From Diphasiastrum complanatum (Eukaryota; Streptophyta; Lycopodiopsida; Lycopodiales; Lycopodiaceae): DNA of 64,000 bases. This document shows positions 11,779-22,700 of this stretch, one piece after another; the first letter of the stretch is position 1, and each line of letters opens with the position of its first letter. The notes under the pieces are model-generated. The model saw nothing but the letters and a program-made list of their open reading frames with translations. It was not told where the DNA came from and ran no database searches. Position numbers and translations under genes: made by a program. Location of the stretch: assembly GCA_029204225.1 (NCBI GenBank), contig CM055110.1, positions 1,050,675-1,114,674 of the forward strand. The letters run 5' to 3'.

Positions 11779-12460
11779 TGTTAAAAATTCACAATTCTAG
11801 CTTGACTAGTTTTGGTCATATGACTTGTAAATAGTTAGATGGTCATGATGTGGCTTGTCACACGTGCCAAATAGCATAGGATTCCATTCATAAGGATGTT
11901 CTCAAGTAGACCTAAGTGCTAGAACCTTTGGAATGAGTCCAAATTATGCTTAGATACAAGGGAGAAAAAATAGGAGCTATTTTTGGTAATTTTTGCATTG
12001 TTGAGGGATCTCCAAGATTCCAACCCTAACTTGGTAGGGATGAAAGATCCACCAAAATTAGCATTAGGGATAGGTTTAGGGCTACTCATACCTGCCCAAA
12101 ACCGTGATGGATCATGTATATATAGGTGATGATATCTCACCAAAATCAATCAAGCAATTTCATGTTTTTTCTCTCATAATGGTGCAATTGCTCTCTATGT
12201 TCATAATTGTTTGAGTACTTGTGATTACTAATGATTATAGGATTGAATGTAGGTCTGGTGTACAGTACTCAGACTATGGGAGGCCGTACTTTCACACGTG
12301 TGAAGCCTTCTTCAAGGATTTGGGCCATTTAGTGAGGTTCAAGCATAGATTTTTGATGGATTTTGATGGTTCAACTTGTGCTAATATTATGAAATCATAA
12401 TCTATTGTTTCCCTCATCATTTCAAGTGTTTTAGGATCCTTATTTGCTGTAATTTTTACA
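11779..12460 (+). repeat. 3' LTR of A2
   Basis: 682 bp, matching the 5' LTR with about ten differences. It contains the palindrome TTCACACGTGTGAA at 12291-12304 and is followed by the target duplication ACGAG. Confidence 0.96.
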
Positions 12461-12813
12461 ACGAGATTCCTTCACGGTCCAGTACGGAAGAAGGCAGACG
12501 AGGTAAACGAAACCCGTTCAGCGCTCACACCCCAAGGAGTACCACCAAAGATCACGCAAGTACCCAAAAATATAATAATCTGATCTGATGGCATGATGTT
12601 TGCAGATACTCCCTAGCTCGTGGCTAATCTGCCACTCTTGTAATTCTCTGGTTAGTTGTAGATGCTTAATCACTCTAATCTTAGATTTACACAGAGAGAC
12701 CATACTTACTGGATTATACTTGAAATATAGATAAAAACAGAAGGTGTCTCAACACCAACGACAGAGACAGATGACTCAAAGACGTTCTGTTTGTGCCAAC
12801 CCTGTAGCAAGAC
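12461..12813. other. Right flank of A2
   Basis: Continuation of the sequence interrupted by A2, leading towards family-C pol. No gene, LTR or RNA is recognisable; the last 60 bp may be the decayed start of the pre-integrase region. Confidence 0.45.
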
Positions 12814-13390
12814 TTGATCTCTGTAGCAAGAATAGCAGATGCATGGATGCGTGTGACGTTTTCTAACGAAGCATGCAACGTGATCGATGCCAGCACCAGC
12901 ACTCTCATAGCTCAAGGCAGAAGGAAAGGCAACCTATATCATTTGAAGCTGCGCCTATCTAAAGATCAGATGCATCAGACCCATGACGACTCGCCAGACA
13001 CTATGTGGCACAAAAGACTCTGCCACATGAACTCAATGGCACTTTACCAAGCAAGTCATCATGGAGCGATAATAGGGGTTAGCATCTCGAATGCAACCAG
13101 CAACCACCTATGATGCATGTTTGAAAGGCAAGATGTCGCGCACTCCATTCATCAAAGACTCCTAAAGAATGACCAAGATTTTGGAGCTAGTGCATTCTGA
13201 CATCTGTGGACCATTCAACGTGATCTCAGTAGGAGGTTCGAAATACTATATAACCTTCATTGATGATCATAACAAGTTTGCCAAAGTATATTTTATGCAG
13301 AATAAATCTGAAGCACTCGATAAATTCACAAAATACGTGAATTGGACAGAGAGATGTACAGACAGCAAGGTGAAGCAGATTTTATCCTAA
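12814..13390 (+). pseudogene. Copia family C integrase N-terminal fragment C2
   Basis: Two frames, 12814-13113 and 13169-13390. The first reads the pre-integrase domain, with RIADA, GNLYHL and the His pair in MWHKRLCHMN. The second reads the start of the integrase core, with LVHSDICGPF (first catalytic Asp) and ITFIDDHNKF. A frameshift and a lost Cys pair separate them. The same region occurs antisense at 25335-26035. It stops before the second catalytic Asp, at a junction with RT-like sequence near 13390. Confidence 0.85.
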
Positions 13391-13395
13391 CATGA

Positions 13396-13892
13396 AGTTG
13401 TATCAATTTAGTTGAAGAAACCAAAATTGCACTTGGAAGAGAATTCAAGATGCAAGATCTTGGAAAGATTTATTACATCTTAGGATTAGAGATTGACTTC
13501 CATAATGAGAAAGCTTTTGTTTGTCAATCCAAGTATGCTCTTTCAATGTTAAAAAAGTTCAATATGCTAGATTGTAAGAGTATTGATACTCCTATGGAGA
13601 AAATTGTAAAAGGCCCTAACAAAGGAGATGAAAGATCCTTCGTGGACATTACTCTTTTTAGGAGTCTTATAGGCTCCTTAATTTGGCTCACCATAACTAG
13701 GCCTGATGTAAGTTTTAGTGTTCATAGGTTGAGCCAAGCTATGCAAAATCCTACTATTCATCATTGGAAAATGCCCAAAAGGGTACTTAAGTACATATCT
13801 TCAACCTATGATTACGGCTTGTTATACAAAGTGAAGATTTTTCTATTGTTGGCTATTTTTGACTCGGATTTTGCTAGTGATAAAGTAGATCG
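13396..13892 (+). pseudogene. Copia RT thumb and RNase H fragment split by D
   Basis: The frame reads from MQDLGKIYYILG through ITRPDVSFSV to the first RNase H motif (DSDFASDKVDR). It resembles family A and B at the protein level but is a separate copy. At 13892 the frame is interrupted by element D. After D, at 19757, it resumes with DRKSTSAY, the residues expected next in copia RNase H. The duplicated GATCG supplies the same codons on both sides, which confirms the reading. No YVDD motif is left. Confidence 0.9.
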
Positions 13893-14761
13893 TGTTAAAA
13901 TTGGCAAAACCTAACTTGGTTAAATCTTGTAAATACCATAATGACTTGTACCTATCATCATTAGACATGTGTGGAGCCTGTTCCCACATGTGAAATCTAT
14001 GCCTAAGTCATTTAGATAGATCATAAAGGTTGTACATATCATTTAATTTGGAAACTAGTGGCTAAACTGGCCAAAAACTAGTTTAGTAGTATTATGACAC
14101 TTGGCACCATTCTAGTGGTAGAAAATGCTATATCACATGGGTAGGAGTGGTCTCACACGTGTGAAATATCATATAGAAAGTTCAGATCCATTGTATATAG
14201 ATTTCATACATGTCAAAAGTCAGATCTCCTAGATTGTAGGACCTATCTCCTAATTTGTAGGAATCTAGAAGGTCAACACTAGCCACCAATGATGATGTGG
14301 CAAATTAATGGAATCTTAGCCAAAGTGGATATGGATAAGCACTATGACCTATCTCACACGTGCTGGAAGTGTCTTAGAGAGAGAGAGAGTATGATGATTT
14401 TTGTATTTAATCCATGATGGATCCACTTTGAGAAATCAATGAGGCAAGATCTTGGTTTTGGAGGCATATCTTGAGTATTCTCATATTTGTGTTGTGATTT
14501 TATGGTTCTCTTGCTTTCTAACACTTGTGTACTTCACTCTCTGCTGTAAGTCCATACGGGTACTATTCTTCACATGTGTGAAGGCAGTAGGTCTCAAGTT
14601 TAATCATTTGCTTGTTGTTCTTGCTAGATTTTTGATGGGGAATTGATCTAATTCTAGATCTAATCATTGGTTGATTAGTAGATCATGTAATCTAGCTTTT
14701 AACACCTCTTGAGGATCTGATCTAGATCCATTCTTGGTATTTATTTCTCTGAAATTTCACA
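13893..14761 (+). repeat. 5' LTR of D
   Basis: 869 bp, TG...CA. It carries near-palindromes CTCACACGTGTGAA (about 14152-14165) and TTCACATGTGTGAA (about 14569-14582) and a short (AG)n run near 14380. Confidence 0.93.
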
Positions 14762-14773
14762 TGGTATCAGAGC
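14762..14773 (+). other. Primer-binding site of D
   Basis: TGGTATCAGAGC abuts the LTR. It is complementary to initiator Met tRNA, as in family A. Confidence 0.92.
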
Positions 14774-16589
14774 AAGTACAAGAGATTAAAGCATTGATCT
14801 AAACAACACCCAGATTGGCAAGTTTTTTGAGAAAACTCACTAATCTTGAGTGGGCGAGTTTGAAGAGTTAGTTAGCCTTGATATTTGTGCATCAAACTTG
14901 GTTGTGGGATGCAGGGTTACTGTTCACACGTGTGAGGACGTACAGTACCATTTTTGGAGCTATATTTTTCAGTTTGATGCTATATCTTACTCATACAACC
15001 AAACTAGCAGGTTTTTTGGAAACTAGCTAATCTTGAGGTAGCAAGTTTGAATAGATAGATAGAATCATTATATTTGTACCAAACTACTTCCCACACGTGT
15101 GAGGCTGTACATAACCTGTTCTGAACAATAAAATTCAGTTTTGGTGGATTTAATGCCTCATACACCCAAAACTAGTCAATCTAGTGCATTTTTCAAGCTT
15201 TCTAATGCATTGTTTCTATTCCTTTGATTTGTTCTTGGTATAGATCAATCATATAGATGATTTGAATCTTTATTACAGTACATTAAGGCTTATTCTCAGA
15301 TGCTTTGGGTGTGCATTAAAGTTGAGAGTGAAAGATTGCCAAAAACCATAGATTAAGGAGTGATTTGCAAGGGGAGAGATTGAAATCCATTGTATCTTCA
15401 TTCTAGATGTGTTCAAGAGTGAAAGGGTTGAGACTAGAAGCATCTAAGTGCTAGAAGTCAGCCTTGGATAAGTCCTCCAAGTGAAATCTTAAGTGAATTT
15501 CTAGAGCACAAACACTCATAAAGGCAAAATCTACCAATACAAGTGATCAGCATTGTTGGAGAGTTCTACAAGTGATTTTTTGAGATCTAAGTCACATTGT
15601 TCCACTCCTACTCAAAGAGTTGAGTTTTGTTTGGCTTGAAAGAGAGTCATAGAGGTGTTTGTGTCACATGTGTAGTGTTTGATCCAAAAATCCTAAGAGT
15701 TCCTTTGTAGAGGGCAAGTTCTAGTAACTCATTTCTTGACTTTGGTGGAAAAATTGTCTTCTTCATTGTGATCAAATCTTGCTAAGTGGCATTTGCTCTT
15801 TGTAAGCACATATCTTAGTGAGAGAGAAGTATCACATTTTTGAAAATTTTAATTTCATTCCAACTCTAAAGAGGTAGAGTCATTGGTACTTGGTGGAGTC
15901 CAATAGGGGTGAATGAATTCAATTTTTGAGCACAATTTGATATTGTATGTATGAAACTCAAATAAGTTCTAATTCAACTTTCTTTGTGAGATGGTGAGGG
16001 TCAAGTTGTGATCCCATTGGGAGTATAGAACAAGGAGGAGTCCATATTTGAGTGTTCATACATGGTTGGGATCTTTGTGAATCTCTAGATGTCTAATTTT
16101 TAAGCTTAGTGAAAAATTATTGACATAGATTGTTATCAAACCATTTCATGTCCATTCTAAATCTCAAGAGTGAGATTCTTTGGGTCAAGAGGATTCCAAA
16201 AGGGGTGATTGGATCTGATCTTTGTGTGTTTGAATCAAGTATACATGTCAAGTTTATGTGATCTAGTGTAGATCATTTTTTTTTTGTGAAAATTAGTGGT
16301 TTAATTTGTTGTCAAATCAAATCAAATTCAATCAAAATCTCAAGAGTGAGATTATTTGGGTCAAGAGTGAGTCCAAAATAAGTGATTAAGTTTGATTTTC
16401 AAGTATTTGAAACAAAACCTATCCTTTGTTCAAGAATATCAAAAGTTGAGTGAACTAGTCAAGAGAAAAGGAAAATCTAGGAGTCAAATCTTTTCAAATC
16501 CATTCCAACTCTCAAAAGAAAGAGTCATTGGTGTTTGTTGAGTCCAATAGGGATGTTTGGATCTGATTTTTGTGATTTGATAGAGTGCT
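14774..16589 (+). other. Long leader of D
   Basis: About 1.8 kb without a supported gene. It contains further copies of the CACACGTGTGAG motif (14933-14946 and about 15092-15105). Several stretches with phrases like CTCAAGAGTGAGAT and GGGTCAAGAG recur between 15840 and 16540, giving an internally repetitive leader. Confidence 0.65.
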
Positions 16590-18596
16590 TTGGTCTTAGT
16601 GATCAAAGCAAAGATTAGTTTCCAATTGACTAGGTTGAAAAGAGATATGATTCAAAATTTGTCTTGTGTAGATCCTTCTAGATTGTTGAATGTGTTCAAA
16701 TCTAGTTTCTTGAGAGTCACAAATTACATTTTGAAAAGTCATATCACAAAGTTTTACTTCCTCATCATGGCATCAATAGGTGCCAACCTATTGGAGGCAA
16801 GTAAGGATCTTAAATGCAACCTTTGTGGCAAGAGAGATCATTTTGTCTCAAGATGCTACAAAATGAAGACCAATTCATCCAAGGAGAACCAAAGCAAAGG
16901 GGCCGAGGTGAAGGATGGAGCTTCAAGTGAAAAATGCAAAGGCAAGAAGGACAAATTCAAGGAAATGTGTTTCCTTTGTGGAAAGATGCATGAGGCTTGG
17001 AGTCTCACAAGGACTTACAAGAGTTGTCTTCAAAAGTCCATCACCACACATTTCAAACCTCTAGAAGTTTTTCATTTGGAAGTGCATTGTTTGGTTCAAG
17101 ATGCAAAGAAAGATGTTTCTTTCATGAATGTCACTTGGATTTATTTCATGTTCTTGGAAAGCATTTTGTTTGGAACTTTGGATAAGTTCAAAGTTACTGT
17201 TATGATCCAAGAGAAACCAAGCAAAATTAAGGAGGAGCAATCACAAAATGAAAATAGTTCCATTTATGCTCTCATGACATCTTTTGAAGAACTATTTTGC
17301 TTTGAAGAGATTTTTGTATCTCAAATGTGGATTAAGGCAATACTAGTTGAGTGTGATGCCTTAATAGATAGCAAAGCATGTTTTCCTTGTAAACTTACAT
17401 TGAGTATAAAGACAAGGAAATGGAAATGTCTTCATGATGTATGTTCTTTTGGTTTCAATAAGATCATGAATGATGTGCTCATTCATAATGTTGAAAGTTG
17501 TAAATTTTCAATTTTAAAGGCAAGTTGTAAACTTCTTATGAGAATAAGTGAAGCATCCAAAGTGGACACTTATATTCATAAGCAAGTAGTTAGCCTTATT
17601 GAGATGGAAATAGTTCTTGATTTCAATATTAGAAAAATCATGTCAAGTTGTGGTGATTTTTGGACTTATGGTTCTAGCATAAGTAATATTGTTGATCATA
17701 GAAAGTGCACAATGTATGGTCATGTTTATTGTGATCATTATGAGACATGGAGGTCTCGTATTTTCATCAAGGAGGAGCACCAAGAAGTTGATCTTAAGGA
17801 GTCATCTCAAGGTTCAAGTGTGCCAAGGATTGAAGTTATGATTCCAAGAAGAATATCAAGAGACATGGTTGAGCTCATATGGCTCACATTTCAAGGGAAA
17901 GAGGAGCACATTTCAAGTGGTATACATCTTATGCTTTCTTCTCATATGTCATTTGGTGAATCAATTTGCTTTGGTGAGACATTTGCAACTCAAAGTTGGA
18001 GTAAAGCAATACTAGTTGAGTATGGTGTCTCTCTTGAGAACATAGTTGATGTTCTTAATGATTTCAAATTGATTTTAGATCAATTAGAAAGCAAATGGTT
18101 ATTTCATCAAATGTATGCTCTTGAATCTTGCAAGAGCAAGAGTGATTTGCTCACTCATAGTGTGAAAATTTGTCTTTTTTCATGTATTGAGGCAAATTGT
18201 AAACTCTTTATGAGAGTAAGTAAATCATCCTCTAAGGACACTTATCTCCATAATGAAGTATTTAGCCTCATTAGATCTGAGATTAGAATGGAAATCAAGC
18301 ATGAAGATATGATGCAAACTCTTGGTTATTATAGCATGCATAGTCTCGCCAATGTTGATGAGCCTAATTCTCGAGATCTTGGTAACATGATGTTGGATCT
18401 TTGTGATCCTTATGAGTCAAGAAGGACTCTTTATTTTCTCATGGAATTTCAGTTATTTTTAAGGAGGAGGAGCTTTTGGATCAACCGTATGTTTCAAGGA
18501 TGGAACAAACCAATGGAAAAAGTGATCAAGTGGTGCAAAGCTCTCAAGTTCATCAAAGAAGTCAACATCAAGGAGGCACTATCATGGATATGGTGA
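16590..18596 (+). CDS. Mosaic 668-aa ORF of element D
   Basis: An uninterrupted frame made of recognisable copia pieces. About residues 60-70 resemble a Gag start (MASIGANLLEA). A CCHC knuckle follows directly (CNLCGKRDHFVSRC). A second Cys region leads into a degenerate HHCC/integrase start (SITTHFKPLEVFHLEVH), in which the first catalytic Asp position reads Glu-Val instead of Asp-Val. Next come two diverged copies of the integrase-tail/pre-RT linker (WIKAILVECDALI and WSKAILVEYGVSL), each followed by an unassigned module around the pattern CKL..R.S.AS..DT..H..V. RT, the rest of integrase and RNase H are absent. The first ATG is used by convention; the ATG at the Gag-like MAS is an equally good start. 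The module also occurs in E and, more weakly, in B2. Confidence 0.8.
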   Translation: MVLVIKAKISFQLTRLKRDMIQNLSCVDPSRLLNVFKSSFLRVTNYILKSHITKFYFLIMASIGANLLEASKDLKCNLCGKRDHFVSRCYKMKTNSSKENQSKGAEVKDGASSEKCKGKKDKFKEMCFLCGKMHEAWSLTRTYKSCLQKSITTHFKPLEVFHLEVHCLVQDAKKDVSFMNVTWIYFMFLESILFGTLDKFKVTVMIQEKPSKIKEEQSQNENSSIYALMTSFEELFCFEEIFVSQMWIKAILVECDALIDSKACFPCKLTLSIKTRKWKCLHDVCSFGFNKIMNDVLIHNVESCKFSILKASCKLLMRISEASKVDTYIHKQVVSLIEMEIVLDFNIRKIMSSCGDFWTYGSSISNIVDHRKCTMYGHVYCDHYETWRSRIFIKEEHQEVDLKESSQGSSVPRIEVMIPRRISRDMVELIWLTFQGKEEHISSGIHLMLSSHMSFGESICFGETFATQSWSKAILVEYGVSLENIVDVLNDFKLILDQLESKWLFHQMYALESCKSKSDLLTHSVKICLFSCIEANCKLFMRVSKSSSKDTYLHNEVFSLIRSEIRMEIKHEDMMQTLGYYSMHSLANVDEPNSRDLGNMMLDLCDPYESRRTLYFLMEFQLFLRRRSFWINRMFQGWNKPMEKVIKWCKALKFIKEVNIKEALSWIW

Positions 18597-18704
18597 TCTT
18601 GGATCTTCATCAAACTCATTGGCTGATATTCACACCTATGAACCTGCAATGATCAGCCTCAAGTGTTGTAAATAGATGTACCATAGATGTATCAAGTTAG
18701 TTTT

Positions 18705-18713
18705 GAGGAGGAG
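18705..18713 (+). other. Polypurine tract of D
   Basis: GAGGAGGAG directly before the 3' LTR. Confidence 0.8.
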
Positions 18714-19756
18714 TGTTAAAATTGGCAAAACCTAACTTGATTAAATCTTGTAAATACCATAATGACTTGTACCTATCATCATTAGACATGTGTGGAGCCT
18801 GTTCCCACATGTGAAATCTATGCCTAAGTCATTTAGATAGATCATAAAGGTTGTACATATCATTTAATTTGGAAACTAGTGGCTAAATTGGCCAAAAACT
18901 AGTTTAGTAGTATTATGACACTTGGCACCATTCTAGTGGTAGAAAATGCTATATCACATGGGTAGGAGTGGTCTCCCACGTGTGAAATATCATATAGAAA
19001 GTTCAGATCCATTGTATATAGATTTCATACATGTCAAAAGTCAAATCTCCTAGATTGTAGGACCTATCTCCTAATTTGTAGGAATCTAGAAGGTCAACAC
19101 TAGCCACCAATGATGATGTGGCAAATTAATGGAATCTTAGCCAAAGTGGATATGGATAAGCACTATGACCTGTCTCACACGTGCTGGAAGTGTCTTAGAG
19201 AGAGAGAGTATGATGATTTTTGTATTTAATCCATGATGGATCCACTTTGAGAAATCAATGAGGCAAGATCTTGGTTTTGGAGGCATATCTTGAGTATTCT
19301 CATATTTGTGTTGTGATTTTATGGTTCTCTTGCTTTCTAACACTTGTGTACTTCACTCTCTGCTGTAAGTCCATACAGGTACTGTTCTTCACATGTGTGA
19401 AGGCAGTAGGTCTCAAGTTTAATCATTTGCTTGTTGTTCTTGCTAGATTTTTGATGGGGAATTGATCTAATTCTAGATCTAATCATTGGTTGATTAGTAG
19501 ATCATGTAATCTAGCTTTCAACACCTCTTGAGGATCTGATCTAGATCCATTCTTGGTATTTATTTCTCACGTGTGAAGGCAGTAGGTCTCAAGTTTAATC
19601 ATTTGCTTGTTGTTCTTGCTAGATTTTTGATGGGGAATTGATCTAATTCTAGATCTAATCATTGGTTGATTAGTAGATCATGTAATCTAGCTTCCAACAC
19701 CTCTTGAGGATCTGATCTAGATCCATTCTTGGTATTTATTTCTCTGAAATTTCACA
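18714..19756 (+). repeat. 3' LTR of D with internal tandem duplication
   Basis: 1043 bp against 869 bp for the 5' LTR. The extra length is a 176-bp direct duplication, about 19391-19566 and 19567-19742, starting at the CACATGTGTGAAGG/CACGTGTGAAGG motif. Apart from this the two LTRs are nearly identical. It is followed by TSD GATCG. Confidence 0.93.
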
Positions 19757-19786
19757 GATCGGAAATCTACAAGTGCATATAGTTGA
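19757..19786 (+). pseudogene. Continuation of the RNase H fragment after D
   Basis: About ten codons of copia RNase H (DRKSTSAY) continue the frame left at 13892; similarity then ends. Confidence 0.75.
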
Positions 19787-22700
19787 AATTCTGTTAGGAT
19801 CTAGTGCAATATGCAGATTACATCACACAATCACCATAGCCACTCCTCACAAGCTCTCAAAGATGGCACAACAAAAGTTAAGTCTATTATGAAGAAACAT
19901 TGTACATATAGCAAAGCCCCAAACTGCATGGGCTCAACAAGTATCACTAAACTGGCCTACCACCTGCCAAACTAGAGTTAGGCCCAATATGGCCACATAT
20001 ACTGACAAACCCAGGACATTCCCCTGAGTATAGCATAATGCCGTAAAGAATATATTGTATAGGCTAATTTCTCGACGTGTGGCTAGTCAGCTAGCCCAAG
20101 TAGCCGGCTACGGGACAAGTGCCCGACTAAAAAGTCAATGATGGGTCACATCTCGGTCACAACCAAATACAGTAAATCTAATTAATTGTACACTAATTAC
20201 AATATCACATTTAGAGCTTATACGAATGAATTAGATCAAAACTGATTTATAACTCTCTCCCTTAAGCTCAAATGTGATAAGAGTGAAAAGCAATAATTTG
20301 TAACAATGTCTGGAGTATCAAAAAGATGTTATGCATATCCTGCTACTCTATACTTGACTCACACTCAAGCACACCAACAAACCACCAGGTTTGACTCACA
20401 AAGTATCATGCAAACACAATGCTCATATAGAGAGTCTACCATACTCTTGACTAACTGACTCATCCCCAATCCGACTTGAACACAAGTGGACCACATGAGC
20501 GACATGGCTTAAACTGAGAAAATTCCACTGCCACCATGAGACTTACATCCTCCATCTTGCTAGGCTGACATCCTATCAGGCACTTACAAGCACAAACCTG
20601 TAAAGCTGACATAAATGAGCGACTGAGGCTCAACCTAAGAAAATCTTACTGCCACCATAAGACTGTACCCTCACCGGATAAACAACTAGTAGACATAATG
20701 ACAAGTCAAAGAGCATAAAATGACTATTTTGTTTCACTATAGCAAATGCACAACCACGTATGACTCCGACCTAGATCTAGACTTCTGTGACAAGGCAACA
20801 TGCAAGCCCACACACACCCATGCAAACCAAAATGAATGATAAAGCGTCAAATACATGACCAAGGCCTGCCCATAAGTGGTATCCTATCGTACCAACACCT
20901 GTGCCACCTGTAGATCCGCTGCTACACCACTGGTCACCAAATCAGGTCCTCAACCATGGCCTGCACCTATACCAAGATGCTCTCACGTCCAAGCATATCC
21001 AACTATCCAATAAGTCCTGAAAGCTGATCCACATCCATTCCCCATGCACTAAGCACAAGAGTCTACCAAGGACTCTGAGTGAATGTACATAAACCTCACC
21101 ATAGGCTATACCTGAGTAGCTCGTTTATCTCCCAGAGATACTGATGATGATTTGCCTCTTCTACATCCCATGTAGGCTCAACTTCTCATGCTTGACATTG
21201 CCAACTCTGATTTGACCAATACATAGGCCTCCCACCAAGGAGCCTATCTCTCCACAACATCCATCATAGCGTCCTAGCCAATGCAAATACAAACTAGATC
21301 CACTATCGTGATGAATAACTCACCCACGATCCATAGCATATCAGGTAGGATAGCTCCAGAACCATGTACCCTGTACCATCTGATCACCAGTATCCATTAC
21401 CCACTAATAGCTCTCCAAGAATCTGTCCACCTATAGTGCAACTAGACTCCAACTAGATCTAACCAAAAGCTGCATCTTGCTTACCAAAAGATGATGGATA
21501 GAAATAACATGTGACGCCAACCTGGAGACTACTGTGCATATGACCATGCAGCTCACCTGATCACTCACCAAAGTATTAGTTGTCACTCCTTGAGCAACCA
21601 TCTCCATCCCTGTCAGTTCACAACCATGGGCATGCTGGATCCACATCACCCCGTAATGCTCTCCATGCCCTCAGGATATGTACCACCTCCAGGTACACTC
21701 CATGCCACCTACCTCCAAGTAGGCATGACCCATCCCTAGGTCATCACACATGATGCACCAGCTGAAGAACATCGTCCATACATCAAATGACATATCATAC
21801 CTGAGCAAATGTAGCATCTCCTCGAGTGCCACCCCAATGGACTCATCATCCACATACTATGCTCATCTGATGTCTTCGATCCTGGTCACCATCCTGCTAG
21901 ACAAGCCGAACTCCAAAGCATCACCTACTCCACCTGGCTCCTAGCATCTTCTCACTCTCCCTGGCTATGTGCCATCCGACACCATGCCAACGCAAGCATA
22001 TCCCTGAGTCGCCGCTCACGGGATCCCAAGACTACTGTCTCCCTGATCATACTGAGGTATATGGCTCTAAGTGACTTCCTCTAGGCTTATCCCTGATCTC
22101 ACCACCTGAGAATCTGCACCATGGAAATTTCAACACTTGTCCCAAGACTAGGCTCCTGCAAATACAGCCAAATGCATGAAAGCTATAGGTAGCTTATCCA
22201 CTCCCGTGATGGTAGATGCCTCCCCATCAATGCCAATGTCCAATGAATGGCCCCCTATTGTAATGCCAGTCTGTACTCCCAAATGAGCACACCATGAAGT
22301 CCTCGCCATCAGTGTCCCCTACAGTAGATCGCTAGCAAAACACCCATCATAGTGTTTGCCCTCTAATCACACCTCGTGCGATCTAGAGCTGGCTCCCAAA
22401 GCTTCATGCTCTGTCCATTTGTGTTTGCAGCTTCCTGATTGCATCATGAATCCCACATGTAAGTCTTGTCCATCAAATGACTCAAGTCCAATCTGAAATA
22501 GCTGCCCCCTGATGATCATCCCATGTCATCTTGCAGTGCTATCCCTACCAGGTATTCCAATGCCATCCTAATCTCAAAGATCTGAGCATCTACCCTATAG
22601 TGCCCACTTGTATTCCCCCAAGTTAGCTCCAAGCTTCTTTTGTGAATGGTTCCAAACCACTCCTTGAGAATACACTAAGATGTGAACTCCAAAGCCACTT

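Larger units (their letters stand above)
6305..12460 (+). mobile_element. Complete Ty1/copia element A2 (family A)
   Basis: A structurally complete LTR retrotransposon of about 6.16 kb. It has two LTRs of 682 bp (6305-6986 and 11779-12460), both starting TGTTAAAAATTC and ending TTTTTACA, and a 5-bp target-site duplication ACGAG at 6300-6304 and 12461-12465. Internal order is primer-binding site, leader of about 0.8 kb, one gag-pol frame, polypurine tract. The LTRs differ by roughly ten substitutions or indels by eye, so it is the oldest of the three complete A copies here. The coding region is broken by stops and frameshifts, so it is not autonomous. Confidence 0.97.
13893..19756 (+). mobile_element. 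Non-autonomous copia-derived LTR element D
   Basis: A complete 5.86-kb LTR element inserted in a copia RNase H frame, with TSD GATCG at 13888-13892 and 19757-19761. Its LTRs are 13893-14761 and 18714-19756, with TGTTAAAATTGG starts and ATTTCACA ends. It has a primer-binding site at 14762, a leader of about 1.8 kb, one 668-codon ORF, and a polypurine tract (GAGGAGGAG) at 18705-18713. It has no RT, RNase H or complete integrase, so its movement must have depended on proteins from another copia. Its LTR is similar to that of E. Confidence 0.95.
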
